DNA of 64,000 nucleotides from Rhizobium sp. SL86 (GCF_026672545.1 NZ_JAPPRJ010000001.1:868001-932000), one strand, 5' to 3'; shown: positions 8,302 through 18,404, counted from the stretch's first letter. Program-made: numbers and translations. The notes: generated by a model from the letters alone, not told the origin.

Positions 8302-9051
8302 TCAGTGAATAAAGCCGAGGCGAATGGCCTTGGCGATGGCCTGGATGCGGTTGACCGCATCCAGCTTGATCGTCGCCGAGCCCAGATAGGCATTGACCGT
8401 GTGAACCGACAGACCGAGGCGTTCGGCGATTTCTTCACTGATCTGGCCATCCCCCGCCAATTGCAGGCAGGCGACTTCGCGTTCGCTCAAGGTTTCCGCG
8501 GGCACCGTACGTCGTTCCTCCAGCGCCAGAAGATCCATCATGATATGGCAGCTGCGGATATGCTGATCGATCACCGCATCGCTCGAGATGGCCATCGGCC
8601 CGCCCGAAAAGGCGACATAACCGTTGCCGACGGCTCCGAGGCGCACGGGGAACGCGATGCCGGAAAACGGCAGTTTCTTCGCCTCCAGCGTCAGAACCAT
8701 CGGGGGCACTTCCGCGCTCGTTCCCCGCATCTCGCTTTCCGCCGAGCCCCAGACAAGCGGAAGGATCGAGAGTTCGATATGCTGCAGGAAGATCTCGCCG
8801 TAGGCATCCAGCAGCGTCCGGCTGTTTTCGATCGCCGCGGCACCCCAGTTGTCGAGTTCACAGACGACCTTGCGCTTGTTCGGCAAACCCGCGCCCGCAA
8901 TACGAAGAACCGCGAAATTGCGCGCCTGCAGCGTCTTCTGCATAGACACGAGTTTCGGAAAGATATCGGAGCGGCTGGAGGCACGCGCAGCAATGTTGTG
9001 GAAGACGCCTGCGGTCTCACCGGTGTCGAACAGTCCCTGCCAAGATGCCAT
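8302..9051 (-). CDS. visR: VisR, LuxR-type motility regulator
   Basis: 249 residues: an N-terminal ligand-binding-like region (about 20-160) and a C-terminal LuxR helix-turn-helix (about 185-245, with LSEREVACLQLAGDGQISEEIAERLGLSVHTVNAYL). In S. meliloti VisN and VisR act together, probably as a heterodimer, as the top activators of flagellar, motility and chemotaxis genes. It starts 9 bp after the visN stop. The position between flhB and fliF is the known one for visR, which supports this name over a generic LuxR regulator. Confidence 0.9.
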   Translation of the reverse strand: MASWQGLFDTGETAGVFHNIAARASSRSDIFPKLVSMQKTLQARNFAVLRIAGAGLPNKRKVVCELDNWGAAAIENSRTLLDAYGEIFLQHIELSILPLVWGSAESEMRGTSAEVPPMVLTLEAKKLPFSGIAFPVRLGAVGNGYVAFSGGPMAISSDAVIDQHIRSCHIMMDLLALEERRTVPAETLSEREVACLQLAGDGQISEEIAERLGLSVHTVNAYLGSATIKLDAVNRIQAIAKAIRLGFIH

Positions 9052-9060
9052 ATGTCGATC

Positions 9061-9798
9061 CTAGACCAGATTGTTACGAACAGCGTAGGCGATCGCTTCC
9101 GATCGCGTTTTCGTCGCCGTCTTGCGCATGACGCTGGTAATGTAATTGTTGATGGTGTTGCGGGAGATGCCGAGGATGACGGCGATTTCGTCGCTTGTTT
9201 TGCCTTCTGCAATCCAGAAGAGGCATTCCAGTTCTCGATCGGTAAGATCGAAGTCTCGGTCAGACCGCGCCTCCCGCGCCTCTCCCAGGCTGAGGACATA
9301 GCCGGCGAGCAGCCCGACCTCTCGTAATCGCTCCTGCGACAGGATCAGGCCCTCCAGGAACAGCAGCATGACGGAATAGCGGATGCGGCCGGCGCAGAAA
9401 CTCAAGGCGCAATACTGGCGGCTGACATCTTCCGGTAGATCGACATTATCCGGCAGGAGGGCAAATTGTGGCGTCAGAATCGTGAGGCACTTCTCGACCT
9501 CCGTCGATTTGGCGTAGCTGCGCGCAAGATCCTCGCTCAACTGACGTACGAGATCAAACGGCCAATTCGACGCTATGATGGAATTCAGGCCCTGCTCCTG
9601 GATCAGGTCGTAGCGGGCGAGAAGGTAATGCGAGGCACCGACATAGTCCGTCAGAAGCCGCATGGCCGACTGCGTGTTTCCGGCGGTTCCACTGATCGAG
9701 AGGCGACGTAGAAACTGATCGCGCGTGCCGGTCTTCGACGCATTTGCATCAAGGAAATGCCGGCTCCCAGCTTTCATGTCTGCGCCATGCAACTCCAT
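9061..9798 (-). CDS. visN: VisN, LuxR-type motility regulator
   Basis: 245 residues from the ATG at 9798 (GGAG about 10 bases ahead); the frame is open to 9831 and an internal ATG at 9777 is also possible. C-terminal LuxR helix-turn-helix at about 190-240 (LTDRELECLFWIAEGKTSDEIAVILGISRNT region) and an N-terminal autoinducer-binding-like domain. Partner of VisR, translated from the same mRNA. Its promoter should lie between 9799 and the fliF terminator at 10058, so visNR is an independent unit. Confidence 0.88.
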   Translation of the reverse strand: MELHGADMKAGSRHFLDANASKTGTRDQFLRRLSISGTAGNTQSAMRLLTDYVGASHYLLARYDLIQEQGLNSIIASNWPFDLVRQLSEDLARSYAKSTEVEKCLTILTPQFALLPDNVDLPEDVSRQYCALSFCAGRIRYSVMLLFLEGLILSQERLREVGLLAGYVLSLGEAREARSDRDFDLTDRELECLFWIAEGKTSDEIAVILGISRNTINNYITSVMRKTATKTRSEAIAYAVRNNLV

Positions 9799-10057
9799 CG
9801 AGCCCACTCTCCATCGGGGAAAAGGCATCATGCCCGATCCCCAGTCCGCCTTCCAGTCATGGTCTGAGCCTGTTGCCCAGATCCGCCGCCACGACCGTCC
9901 GAATCATGGCCATTTTAGGGAGCTGCCCAGGAATTGCCATAACCCCGCTGCGTTTTCCTACAGACTTGTCGGTTTTAGCACCTTCGTTCTCCATAAACCC
10001 GGTTTTGCCCACAGCCGCCACCTGTCATGCTGCGCCTGGATTCAGCATAAGAAAAGC
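9799..10057. promoter_or_regulatory. visNR upstream region
   Basis: About 260 bp without a gene between the visN start and the fliF terminator. It must contain the visNR promoter. I see no clear operator or -35/-10 pair. Confidence 0.4.
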
Positions 10058-10088
10058 AAAAAGGCCGGCAGATGCCGGCCTTTTTTTT
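10058..10088 (-). terminator. Terminator of the fliF/che unit
   Basis: GGCCGGCA (10063-10070), GA, TGCCGGCC (10073-10080) flanked by A5 on one side and T8 on the other. Read leftward, the stem is followed by TTTTTGCTTTT, a good intrinsic terminator 20 bp after the fliF stop; the symmetric T/A tracts would also work rightward. Confidence 0.85.
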
Positions 10089-10108
10089 CATATTCACTAA
10101 TATTGATC

Positions 10109-11806
10109 TTACGCGGCCCGATCTGCGGCCCATTTGCGCAGGATCTTCGCGGCGCGTTCTTCGGAGATCTCGACCATGCGGGCCAGACGCTTTTCCGGTC
10201 CTTCCTTGACGCGGCGGTTGAAGCCACCGTTCGGATCGTCCTCGGCGCCGAAGAGATCGCTCGAACCGTCGAAGCCGAAATCCGCGCCGAAATCCGCACC
10301 AAATCCCTCCGGAAGCGCCGCAGCGCCAGCGGCCGTCGGCGAGAAGTCCGGCAGTTCGAGACCGGCGGCTTCCGCAGCCACTTCCGAGGACCCGCCGGCG
10401 ACACCGCCGACCGTGCGGACGACCGGGCGCAGACCGAACCAGATGACGAGGAAGGCAACCAGGATGAAGGCGGCCGAGTTGATGATGCCACCCAGATTGC
10501 GGGTCAGGATCTCGCCGACACCGGGGCCCGAGGCGGCAGCTTCGTCGAGCAGCTGGCTTTCCAGGAAGTCCATGGCCGTCACATTGACCACGTCGCCACG
10601 CTCGGTATTCACGCCGGCGGCGGTCGCGACGATCTTCTGCATCTCGGCGAGATAGGCGTCGATCTTGGCCTGGTCGACCGGTTCGCCCACCATCTTTGCG
10701 ACACGGGCGCGATTGACCACGACGGCGATCGAGAGTTTTTCGACACGATAGCTGTTGCGGGTGGTCGCGGTGGTCTTGGAATTGATCTCGTAGTTGGTCT
10801 GCTCTTCCTTCTTGTCGCTCTGGTCGGAAGATTCAGGACCGGTGCCACCGCCCTCGGGAGCGGCCTGCGGAACATTCTGCTCCACGGTGGCGGCGGTATC
10901 CGACTGGCGCTGCTGCGACTTCTGGGCCTCTTTCGTGACCTTGACCGACCGTTCGACGCGCGATTCGGGGTCGTAGACGGTCTCCTGGATCTGCTGGGTA
11001 TCCAGATTGAGCAAGGCCGTCGCGCTCGAGCGGAAATTGTCCATGCCGAGGAAAGGCGCCAGAGCCTTGTCGATATTGGATTCGATTTCCTTTTGAACGG
11101 TCTGGACGGTCGTCAGGCTGCGGCTGAGATTGCTGTTGCCGTACTCGTCACCCGACGCCAGAAGCTGGCCAGTCGAATCCAGGATGGTCACGTCATCGAC
11201 TTCAAGACCCGGAACGGCCGAGGCGACGAGGTGACGGATCGAGGCCGCCGCCTTGCGTCCTGCGTCATTGCTGGCGCGGATCATCACGGAGGCCGTCGGC
11301 TTCTGGCCGGCACGGCGGAAATTGCCGACATCCGGCATCACGATATGGACGCGGGCGGCGGCAATGCCGCTGATCTGCTGGATGGAACGGGCAATCTCGC
11401 CCTCCAGGGCGCGCACGCGTGTCACTTCCTGCATGAAGGAGGTGAGGCCCAACGATCCGACGTTATCGAAGAGTTCATAACCGGCATTGCTGCTGTTCGG
11501 CAGTCCACGCTCGGCCAGCATCAGACGGGCCCTGCTCGTGGCTCCGACCGGGACCTGAATGCTTGAACCGTCCTGACCCACCTGAAAATCAATGCCACCC
11601 TCTGCAAGAGCGGCGCTGACCTGATTGAGGTCGGAGGTTTCAAGGCCGACGTAGAGCGTCTCGTAAGCAGGCTTGTTGACGTAAAGTGCCGCGGCGATGA
11701 CAATCGCCATGGACACGACACCAACGCCTGCCAAAGTCAGCAGCTTGGTCTGCCCGAGCGACCCTAAGTTCTTCATAACTTGGTTGAATTGAGCTAACAG
11801 ATTCAT
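10109..11806 (-). CDS. fliF: FliF, MS-ring protein
   Basis: 565 residues. Membrane segment at about 22-44, two YscJ-like ring-building motifs in the periplasmic part (VGLETSDLNQVSAALAEGGIDF; then the domain around VRALEGEIARSIQQISGI), a low-complexity Gln/Ser/Pro region (about 295-335), a second membrane segment near 447-467, and a cytoplasmic tail that binds FliG (NRRVKEGPEKRLARMVEI). The tail also has GFGADFGADFGFDG at about 510-525, similar to the FliN repeats. FliF is the first basal-body ring built. 123 bp separates it from cheT, so it may have its own promoter. Confidence 0.95.
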   Translation of the reverse strand: MNLLAQFNQVMKNLGSLGQTKLLTLAGVGVVSMAIVIAAALYVNKPAYETLYVGLETSDLNQVSAALAEGGIDFQVGQDGSSIQVPVGATSRARLMLAERGLPNSSNAGYELFDNVGSLGLTSFMQEVTRVRALEGEIARSIQQISGIAAARVHIVMPDVGNFRRAGQKPTASVMIRASNDAGRKAAASIRHLVASAVPGLEVDDVTILDSTGQLLASGDEYGNSNLSRSLTTVQTVQKEIESNIDKALAPFLGMDNFRSSATALLNLDTQQIQETVYDPESRVERSVKVTKEAQKSQQRQSDTAATVEQNVPQAAPEGGGTGPESSDQSDKKEEQTNYEINSKTTATTRNSYRVEKLSIAVVVNRARVAKMVGEPVDQAKIDAYLAEMQKIVATAAGVNTERGDVVNVTAMDFLESQLLDEAAASGPGVGEILTRNLGGIINSAAFILVAFLVIWFGLRPVVRTVGGVAGGSSEVAAEAAGLELPDFSPTAAGAAALPEGFGADFGADFGFDGSSDLFGAEDDPNGGFNRRVKEGPEKRLARMVEISEERAAKILRKWAADRAA

Positions 11807-11929
11807 TCTGTTCCCGCACCGTCACTGGATAGAGGCTTTTTGCCCAATCCCAAACTAGACTGCGAAGCTTGTGCGAGCGTTTCGCTTGGGGATGCCAGTG
11901 ATGACGGGTCAAACGGCTTTGCCGCGATA

Positions 11930-12319
11930 TCAGAACAGGTCGAAATCTCCCGCAGCCTTGCTCAGCGGCTGCGAATGACCATGGCGCATGCCCTTGCTCA
12001 GGGCCTTGTGCATGTCGGCGAGTTTCACGAGGTTGAGCGCGGTCGAGACATCGACCATGCAGTCTTCCGGTATCGTCGCCGTGATCGTATCGATGAATTC
12101 GGCAAGGCCGCGGGCCTTCTGCACGGCAAGGTCAATGCCCTGCAGCACTTTCATCGTGTCCGGCGATTGCAGAACAGACGTGCCACCGATTTCCAGCAGC
12201 TGGGGTTCCACGCGCTCGATCAGATAGGCCACGTCGTACAGCTCGGAAACGATGCGCATCAGCACGTCCGGCAACTTTTCGTCGAGGTAAGTCACTGGCT
12301 GGACATAAGGTTCGGTCAT
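11930..12319 (-). CDS. cheT: CheT, CheZ-like chemotaxis protein
   Basis: 129 residues, all helical in appearance. Residues 63-67 read DLAVQ, fitting the DxxxQ catalytic motif of CheZ/CheX-type CheY phosphatases, and the protein ends in DFDLF. In S. meliloti the gene after cheD, named cheT, has been described as accelerating dephosphorylation of the sink regulator CheY1 and binding CheR; that identity is transferred here from position and the motif. It starts 11 bp after the cheD stop and is the last che gene of the leftward operon. Confidence 0.82.
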   Translation of the reverse strand: MTEPYVQPVTYLDEKLPDVLMRIVSELYDVAYLIERVEPQLLEIGGTSVLQSPDTMKVLQGIDLAVQKARGLAEFIDTITATIPEDCMVDVSTALNLVKLADMHKALSKGMRHGHSQPLSKAAGDFDLF

Positions 12320-12330
12320 TGCTTCCTCTA

Positions 12331-12885
12331 CTAAAAGAACTCGATTGAGCTTTCGACCGGTTTGGCCGGCTTCGCCGGACGCTGCTCCAGAGCAACCGTC
12401 TTCTGTGTTTCTGCACCCGTTAGTGGATAGGTCCGCGCGCGACCGCTGACCGGCCAGTATTCAAGCTTGCGACCGAACTCTCCCCCGGTGGAGGCACCAA
12501 CGATCTTGATGCCTTCATCCTTCAGGAATTCCGTCGCGAAAGCCGCATTCTGCTCGCCGACATTCGAAAAGCTTGCGATCGTCTTGGCACCGCCGAAGAT
12601 TTTGGCTTCCAGTCTCTCGCGCCGTCCGCCGCGCTTCAAGATGCCGTTGATCAACAATTCCATCAAATGAACACCGTAACGGGACATGTCACCGCCCGAC
12701 ATGCCCCCCGGCCCGTTGCCTGGCAGCAGGAAGTGGTTCATCCCCCCTACCCCGGCCACCGGATCTCTCAGGCACGCAGCCACGCAGGATCCCAGAATCG
12801 TCGTAATGACTGCATCTGGATCATCCGTAACCTTAAATTCGCCTTGGATGATGTTCATCCGCTTGGCTGCGGCCATCTGATTCAT
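12331..12885 (-). CDS. cheD: CheD, chemoreceptor glutamine deamidase
   Basis: 184 residues. The catalytic cysteine C34 ([12 protein letters not shown]) and histidine H51 (GGMNHFLLP) are present, with the conserved [14 protein letters not shown] region. CheD deamidates specific glutamines of chemoreceptors, tuning their signalling. Start overlaps the cheY2 stop by 4 bp. The C-terminal 35 residues (after PLTGAETQK) are a Pro/Lys extension not needed for the fold. Confidence 0.95.
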   Translation of the reverse strand: MNQMAAAKRMNIIQGEFKVTDDPDAVITTILGSCVAACLRDPVAGVGGMNHFLLPGNGPGGMSGGDMSRYGVHLMELLINGILKRGGRRERLEAKIFGGAKTIASFSNVGEQNAAFATEFLKDEGIKIVGASTGGEFGRKLEYWPVSGRARTYPLTGAETQKTVALEQRPAKPAKPVESSIEFF

Positions 12886-13271
12886 TTAAGCGCTCCGAAT
12901 ACCGCCTCGATGGCAGCTTTCATCTTTTCGATCGTGAAAGGTTTTGCCAGGACGTTGTTTGCGCCCAGCTGAGCCGCCTTCTGCACCAGAGCGCGATCGC
13001 CCTGGGCCGTCAGAATGATGAAGGCCGCTTTTTTCGTGTTGGGATTGGTCCGAACCGCCTGGAGGAGACCGAGGCCATCCATCTTCGGCATGTTGAAGTC
13101 GGAGATGACCAGATGATGAGGCTGCTCGGCCATGATCTTCATCCCCTGCTCGCCATCGCCTGCGGCGGTGATCTGCTTGAAGCCGAGCTGTGTCAGGGCG
13201 TCGCTGAGCAGCAGCCGGCTCGTCACCTGATCATCCACGATCAGAACTTTGATTTTTTCAGCGAGAGACAT
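12882..13271 (-). CDS. cheY2: CheY2, motor-binding response regulator
   Basis: 129 residues, a single receiver domain: acidic pair D13/D14, phosphorylation site D58 ([13 protein letters not shown]), and lysine in AKPFT near 108. In S. meliloti CheY2 is the regulator that acts on the flagellar motor, and it is the one located between cheB and cheD, as here. It abuts cheB directly (13271/13272). Confidence 0.9.
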   Translation of the reverse strand: MSLAEKIKVLIVDDQVTSRLLLSDALTQLGFKQITAAGDGEQGMKIMAEQPHHLVISDFNMPKMDGLGLLQAVRTNPNTKKAAFIILTAQGDRALVQKAAQLGANNVLAKPFTIEKMKAAIEAVFGALK

Positions 13272-14312
13272 TTATTCGGTACCTTCTTTTCGGGCGGCGG
13301 TTAATTTCAGGATTTCTTCTCCGATGGCGTTGAGCGGCAGTTGCTGCTCGACGGCACCGATGTCATGCGCGACTCTCGGCATCCCATAGACCACGCATGT
13401 TTTTTCATTCTGCCCAATGGTGCGTGCGCCCGCACTCCGCATCTTGAGCAGGCCGGAAGCACCATCCCGGCCCATACCGGTCAGAATGACACCAACGGCA
13501 TTTCGTCCAGCCAGGTCTGCCACCGAATCAAACAGGACATCCACCGACGGCCGGTGACCGTTGACGGGGTCGCGTTCGATGAGCCGGCAGCACGGAGCGG
13601 ACGGATTGGACACCTGGAGGTGCCGGTCGCCACCCGGCGCGAGGTAAATCTTACCGATTTCCAAACGCGCGCCGTCCGTTGCTTCCTGCACCACAGGGGC
13701 GCAGATACGATTAAGCCTTTCAGCAAAACTTTTCGTAAACGTCGGCGGCATGTGTTGCGTTATCACTGTCGGCGGGCAGTTTTTCGGGAATTTCTGCAGG
13801 ACAGCGATCAACGCCTCGACACCGCCGGTGGACGAGCCGATCGCCACCACCTTGCGTCCGACACGGTAATCCGCCGTGGGCGCGACAGGCGGCACGACGG
13901 CCGAGCGTGACCGCCCCCTGTTCGAGCGGGCAGCAGCCTTCACCTTCTCCGCCAGGTCACCGAAAGGCCGTGCGTCGCCGGGGACCGGTTTCCCGACACA
14001 ATCGAAGGCCCCGATCTCAAGGGCTGCCAGCGTTGCATTGGCGCCCTGGTGCGTCATGGTCGACACCATGATGACCGGCATCGGGCGAAGCCGCATGATC
14101 TTCTCAAGGAATTCCAGCCCGTTCATGTTCGGCATCTCGATATCGAGGGTGACGACATCCGGATTGAGTTCCTTGATCGCGGCACGGGCTTCATGCGCAT
14201 CACCGGCCTGACCGATGACGCTGACCTCCGGGTCGGAGTTGAGCACGGCCGTGATCAACCCGCGCATCGTCGGAGAGTCATCCACAACTAGGACACGTGC
14301 CGGCATGGTCAT
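13272..14312 (-). CDS. cheB: CheB, chemoreceptor methylesterase/deamidase
   Basis: 346 residues. Receiver domain at 1-125 with D11, D12 and phosphorylation site D57; linker; methylesterase domain from about 150 with catalytic Ser161 (GSSTGG), His187 (QHMPP) and Asp283 (GMGRDG). It removes methyl groups added by CheR when phosphorylated by CheA. Start overlaps cheR stop by 4 bp, so the two adaptation enzymes are translationally coupled. Confidence 0.96.
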   Translation of the reverse strand: MTMPARVLVVDDSPTMRGLITAVLNSDPEVSVIGQAGDAHEARAAIKELNPDVVTLDIEMPNMNGLEFLEKIMRLRPMPVIMVSTMTHQGANATLAALEIGAFDCVGKPVPGDARPFGDLAEKVKAAARSNRGRSRSAVVPPVAPTADYRVGRKVVAIGSSTGGVEALIAVLQKFPKNCPPTVITQHMPPTFTKSFAERLNRICAPVVQEATDGARLEIGKIYLAPGGDRHLQVSNPSAPCCRLIERDPVNGHRPSVDVLFDSVADLAGRNAVGVILTGMGRDGASGLLKMRSAGARTIGQNEKTCVVYGMPRVAHDIGAVEQQLPLNAIGEEILKLTAARKEGTE

Positions 14313-15217
14313 GCTTTCCTCCCCGCGCTTTTGCCAGTATAGCGGTAGGTGGTTATTCCTATATTATCAAAAAGATTCTTAGCATCGCCGGTCACGCGTT
14401 CCGAATGACCGATGTAAAGGTGGCCACCTTCGGGCAACAGGGATGCAAAACGCGACCAGATCTTCATCTGGGTCGGTTCATCAAAGTAGATCACGACATT
14501 CCGGCAGAATATCACGTCGAAATTGCCCTTGAACGGCCACTGGGCCATCAGGTTCAATTCGTTGTAGGTGATCAGTTTCTTAACCTTGTCATCAATCTGG
14601 AACTTGCGACGACCGCCGACGTCGACCTCCTTGAAATACTGCTTGCGCATGACAGGCGTGACGGTCTCCAGGGAGTTCTCGTCATAGATACCGGCACGCG
14701 CCTGAGCCAGGATCTTTGGATCGATGTCCGTTGCCAGGATGCGGAAATCATAATCGACCGCGTTCGGCAGAAGCGCCATGACCGTCAGGGCGATCGAATA
14801 AGGCTCCTGACCATCGGAACAGGCCGCCGACCAGATGCGCACACGCCCGCCGGCCTTTGCGCGCGCGATCAGTCCCGGAAGGACCTCGTCGCGCAGGTGA
14901 TCGAAGTGGTGATTTTCGCGAAAGAAGCGCGTGAAGTTGGTGGTCAGGTGAGACAACATCTCACGTCTTGCCTGTGCGCCTTCGGCGGACGACACCAGCG
15001 CGCAATATTCGCGAAAGCCACGAAGTCCCAGATTGCGGATATGCTTCGACAGGCGAGAGTAGACGAGCGACGCCTTCGTCTCGTTCAGGTAGATCCCTGC
15101 GTCCGAATAGATCATGGCAGCAATTTCGGTGAGGTCGCGGCGGGTGAGCGGATATTCTCCGCTCGCCAGAACCTCGTCCGGTGACTGTCTGCCATCAAAT
15201 GCGCCAAGAGGCTTCAT
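14309..15217 (-). CDS. cheR: CheR, chemoreceptor methyltransferase
   Basis: 302 residues. Small helical N-terminal domain ([19 protein letters not shown] onward) then the SAM-binding domain with [16 protein letters not shown] and later [14 protein letters not shown]. The usual CSTGEEPYS motif is CSDGQEPYS here, a mild variant. It adds methyl groups to receptor glutamates. Coupled to cheW upstream and cheB downstream by 4-bp overlaps. There is no TPR extension. Confidence 0.95.
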   Translation of the reverse strand: MKPLGAFDGRQSPDEVLASGEYPLTRRDLTEIAAMIYSDAGIYLNETKASLVYSRLSKHIRNLGLRGFREYCALVSSAEGAQARREMLSHLTTNFTRFFRENHHFDHLRDEVLPGLIARAKAGGRVRIWSAACSDGQEPYSIALTVMALLPNAVDYDFRILATDIDPKILAQARAGIYDENSLETVTPVMRKQYFKEVDVGGRRKFQIDDKVKKLITYNELNLMAQWPFKGNFDVIFCRNVVIYFDEPTQMKIWSRFASLLPEGGHLYIGHSERVTGDAKNLFDNIGITTYRYTGKSAGRKA

Positions 15218-15681
15218 GCAGCTTCGCTTTCGGTATCAGGGAACAGAGCATCGAGCTCGATGAGGCAGATCATTCGCTTGTCGATCGCGAGAATGCCCCG
15301 CGCATATTGCTTTTCCAGATCTGAAGAGACTTCCGGTACCGGTTGTATGTTGTCGTCGGTGACGGTCAGAATGTCCGAAACCGCTTCCACGAGCAGGCCG
15401 ACGATGCGGTTTCTCACCTGCGCCACGATGATCACGTGACGCGGGCTCGGTTCTGCACGCCGCATGCCGAGACGGGCCGACAGGTCGACGATCGGCAGGA
15501 CCGCACCGCGCAGATTGATCACCCCCATGACATAGGAGGGCGAATGCGGCAGCCCGGTCGCCTTCGTCCAGCCGCGGATTTCGCGGACCGACATGATGTT
15601 GACGCAAAATTCCTGGTCCCCGATGCGGAAGGCAATGAGCTCCCGACTTCCCTGAACAAGATTTTTCACGGCGTACGACAT
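15214..15681 (-). CDS. cheW: CheW, receptor-kinase coupling protein
   Basis: 155 residues covering one CheW domain: ELIAFRIGDQEFCVNIMSVREIRGW at the start, VMGVINLRGAVLPIVDL in the middle. Links chemoreceptors to CheA at the polar arrays. Lies 16 bp after cheA. A second, more distant cheW is at 45173-45646; they share the EFCV...REIRGW and NLRG..PIVDL blocks. Confidence 0.95.
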   Translation of the reverse strand: MSYAVKNLVQGSRELIAFRIGDQEFCVNIMSVREIRGWTKATGLPHSPSYVMGVINLRGAVLPIVDLSARLGMRRAEPSPRHVIIVAQVRNRIVGLLVEAVSDILTVTDDNIQPVPEVSSDLEKQYARGILAIDKRMICLIELDALFPDTESEAA

Positions 15682-15697
15682 ACACTTTACCCGTCAA

Positions 15698-18022
15698 TCA
15701 ACCCGTTGCTGCCAATGACATGTCCGATTTCATTCCACCTTCCTGCCTCAACGACTGGCCGCGCGAGGCCGAAACCACGGCGTCCACGTCAAGGATGAGC
15801 GCCACACGTCCGTCGCCGAGAATGGTTGCTGCGGCAATGCCCGGAACGTGGGTGTAGTTTGCTTCAAGCGACTTGATAACGACCTGCCGCTGGCCCTGGA
15901 TGGCATCGACCATCAAGGCACGCTGGCCGCCACCTTCCGATTCCACGAGAAGCGCCACGCCTTCGACCGGGTTGGCCTGCATCGAACGGAAGTTCAGGAT
16001 GCGGCCGACATCGACCAGCGGGCAGAAGGAGTTGCGGATCGAGATCAGGCGCTGGTTGGCACCGAAGGAATGGATCGAGGAGGCTTCCGGCTGCAGCGTC
16101 TCGACGATCGCCGTCAGCGGCACGACCAGCGTCTGGCCGGCAACCGTGACCACCATGCCGTCGAGGACGGCGAGCGTCAGCGGCAGGCTCATGGTGAAGG
16201 TCGAACCCTGGCCGGGCCGCGAGCTGATCGAGATGCGGCCGCCGAGGGCCTGGATCGACCGCTTGACCACGTCCATGCCGACGCCGCGGCCGGAGATGTC
16301 GGAAATCTTGTCGGCGGTGGAGAAGCCCGGCATAAAGATCAGGTTGTCGATCTCTTCGTCCGACAGGTTGGCGTCCGCCGGGATCAGGTCGTTGTCGATC
16401 GCCTTCTGGCGCACCTTCTCGCGGTTGATACCGGCACCATCGTCGACCAGCTCGATGACGATGCGGCCCGAACGATGCTTTGCGGTCAGCCTGACCGTGC
16501 CTTCCGGATTCTTGCCGGCGGCCTCACGCTTTTCCGGGCTTTCGATGCCGTGGTCGACGGCATTGCGGATCATGTGCGTCAGCGGCTCGGCCAGCTTGTC
16601 GATGACCGTCTTGTCGACTTCGGTGTTTTCACCTTCCGTGACCAGACGGATGGACTTGCCCACCATGTCGGCCACTTCGCGAACGATACGCGACATGCGC
16701 TGGAAGACCGGCTTCACCGGCTGCGCGCGGATCGCCATGACCGAGTCCTGGATCTCGCGGGTCAGCTGCTGCAGTTCCTCGAGACCCATATTGATGGACG
16801 AGGTGCCTGTCGTGTCATTTTCGATAACACTCTGCGACAACATCGCCTGGTTGATGACCAATTCGCCGACGAGGTTGATCAGACGGTCGACGCGGTCGAG
16901 ATCGACGCGGATGGTCTGACCAGCACTTGCATTGGCAGCGTTGGCGGCATTGGCGGCAGCCGCCGCTGCAGCAGCAGCCTGGCTTTCCTTCTTGTCGGCA
17001 CGGGCGGCAGCAGCCGCCATCTTGGAGACATTGCTGGCGGTTTCAGCCGCGGCAACGGCAGCGGCAGCGTCATTGGCCGCACTCTCGTCGGAAGCGTCCT
17101 GATCTTCCCCGGAGGCGTCGCTGCCATCGTCGAGGACCGACAGGTCAAAGGGCACCGGAACCATCGGAAGCTCCTCCTCGGAGCTTTCGGCGACCTTCAC
17201 ATCGAGGTCGCAGTCCCATTCGGCGAATTCAAAGACGGTGCGGATGTCCTGCTCGCCCTTGTCCGTCTTCACCTGGATCTTCCAGGTGAAATAGGCCTCT
17301 TCCGGATCCATCTTGTCGAAGGGCGGAAGCTGGTCCGTGTCGCAGTTGATACTCATCGTGCCGACGCGCGACAGGTCGCGCAGCAACAGGGCGGCTTCGT
17401 TGCCCTTGGCGTAGAGTTCGCGGCGTGGCTTGAAGATGACCTCGAAGGTCGACGGCTCGATGGTCTGCTCTTCCTCACCAAAGCCGTCAAACGTAAAGGG
17501 GATCGGCTGGAAGCCGCTGTCATCGGTCGGCGGCGGCGCTGCAGCCACGGGGGGCGCAGCCGGTGCCGGAGCGGCCTTGGGTGCAGCCTTTGCAGGGGCC
17601 GCCTTTGGCGTCTCGGCGGCAGCCCCGCCGGACGGGAGTTCACCACGTGCAAGCGCTTCAAGCTCTTTCACGAGGCCACGGGTGCGTCCTTCTTCGACAC
17701 TGCCGCCATCGCGGGATGCCGCCACAAGGTCGGCCAACACGTCGGCCGACTTCAGCATCACCTTCAGAACGTCCTGCGTCGGTTCCAGCTTGTTCGAGCG
17801 GACGCAGTCGAGCGTCGTTTCGAACACGTGGGCAAACGAAACCAGGTCATCAAGCCCGAACGCGCCGGCACCGCCCTTGATCGAATGGACAGCGCGGAAG
17901 ACGGCATTCACCGTTTCCGGGTCACGGTCACCGTCATTGAGCTTGAGAAGACCAGATTCCAGTTCGGCGAGCTGCTCCTCGCACTCCTGGAAGAAGATCT
18001 CTTTGATTTCGTTCATATCCAT
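15698..18022 (-). CDS. cheA: CheA, chemotaxis histidine kinase
   Basis: 774 residues. HPt domain with phosphorylated H46 (AVHSIKGGAGAFG); Ala/Pro-rich linker about 133-165; regulator-binding region about 190-300; an acidic then strongly Ala-rich linker about 300-385; dimerisation helices (VDRLINLVGELVINQAMLSQ); ATPase with N-box HMIRNAVDHGIE and G-box DISGRGVGMDVVK; C-terminal CheW-like domain (LDGMVVTVAGQTLVVPL). All catalytic motifs are present. It phosphorylates CheY1, CheY2 and CheB. Located between cheY1 and cheW. Confidence 0.97.
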   Translation of the reverse strand: MDMNEIKEIFFQECEEQLAELESGLLKLNDGDRDPETVNAVFRAVHSIKGGAGAFGLDDLVSFAHVFETTLDCVRSNKLEPTQDVLKVMLKSADVLADLVAASRDGGSVEEGRTRGLVKELEALARGELPSGGAAAETPKAAPAKAAPKAAPAPAAPPVAAAPPPTDDSGFQPIPFTFDGFGEEEQTIEPSTFEVIFKPRRELYAKGNEAALLLRDLSRVGTMSINCDTDQLPPFDKMDPEEAYFTWKIQVKTDKGEQDIRTVFEFAEWDCDLDVKVAESSEEELPMVPVPFDLSVLDDGSDASGEDQDASDESAANDAAAAVAAAETASNVSKMAAAAARADKKESQAAAAAAAAANAANAANASAGQTIRVDLDRVDRLINLVGELVINQAMLSQSVIENDTTGTSSINMGLEELQQLTREIQDSVMAIRAQPVKPVFQRMSRIVREVADMVGKSIRLVTEGENTEVDKTVIDKLAEPLTHMIRNAVDHGIESPEKREAAGKNPEGTVRLTAKHRSGRIVIELVDDGAGINREKVRQKAIDNDLIPADANLSDEEIDNLIFMPGFSTADKISDISGRGVGMDVVKRSIQALGGRISISSRPGQGSTFTMSLPLTLAVLDGMVVTVAGQTLVVPLTAIVETLQPEASSIHSFGANQRLISIRNSFCPLVDVGRILNFRSMQANPVEGVALLVESEGGGQRALMVDAIQGQRQVVIKSLEANYTHVPGIAAATILGDGRVALILDVDAVVSASRGQSLRQEGGMKSDMSLAATG

Positions 18023-18038
18023 CGCAGGAATTCCCGGT

Positions 18039-18404
18039 TCAGGCGGTTACACGCTCGATCGCATCAATCAGTTTTGCAGGATCGAAAGGCTTGACGATCC
18101 AGCCGGTGGCACCGGCCTGGCGCGCACGGTTCTTCTTTTCCGCATCGCTTTCCGTCGTCAGGACGAGGATCGGAACGGCGCGATAACGGTCATTGCGGCG
18201 AACCCCTTCGATAAAACCGAAGCCATCGAGGCGCGGCATGTTGATGTCGGTGACGATGACATCGGGGTTGCATTCTTCGAGGACTTCCAGACCTTCCACA
18301 CCGTCTTCGGCCTGGATCGTCTCGTAGCCGGCGTTGTTCAGGGTCACCAGAAGCATGTTCCGGATCGTCCTGGAATCGTCGACGGTCAATATCTTTTTCT
18401 TCAC
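18039..18404 (-). CDS. cheY1: CheY1, phosphate-sink response regulator
   Basis: 121 residues, receiver domain only: D9/D10, D53 (VIVTDINMPRLDG), lysine in VKPFD. In S. meliloti CheY1 drains phosphate back from CheY2 through CheA and so ends the signal; the gene is upstream of cheA, as here. Start overlaps the cheS stop by 4 bp, consistent with CheS acting with CheY1. Confidence 0.92.
   Translation of the reverse strand: MKKKILTVDDSRTIRNMLLVTLNNAGYETIQAEDGVEGLEVLEECNPDVIVTDINMPRLDGFGFIEGVRRNDRYRAVPILVLTTESDAEKKNRARQAGATGWIVKPFDPAKLIDAIERVTA

Noticed and set aside
15848..18094. 748-codon open frame opposite cheA
   Set aside because: Third-position GC effect; composition dominated by Arg, Asp and His, no recognisable family, while CheA on the other strand is complete.
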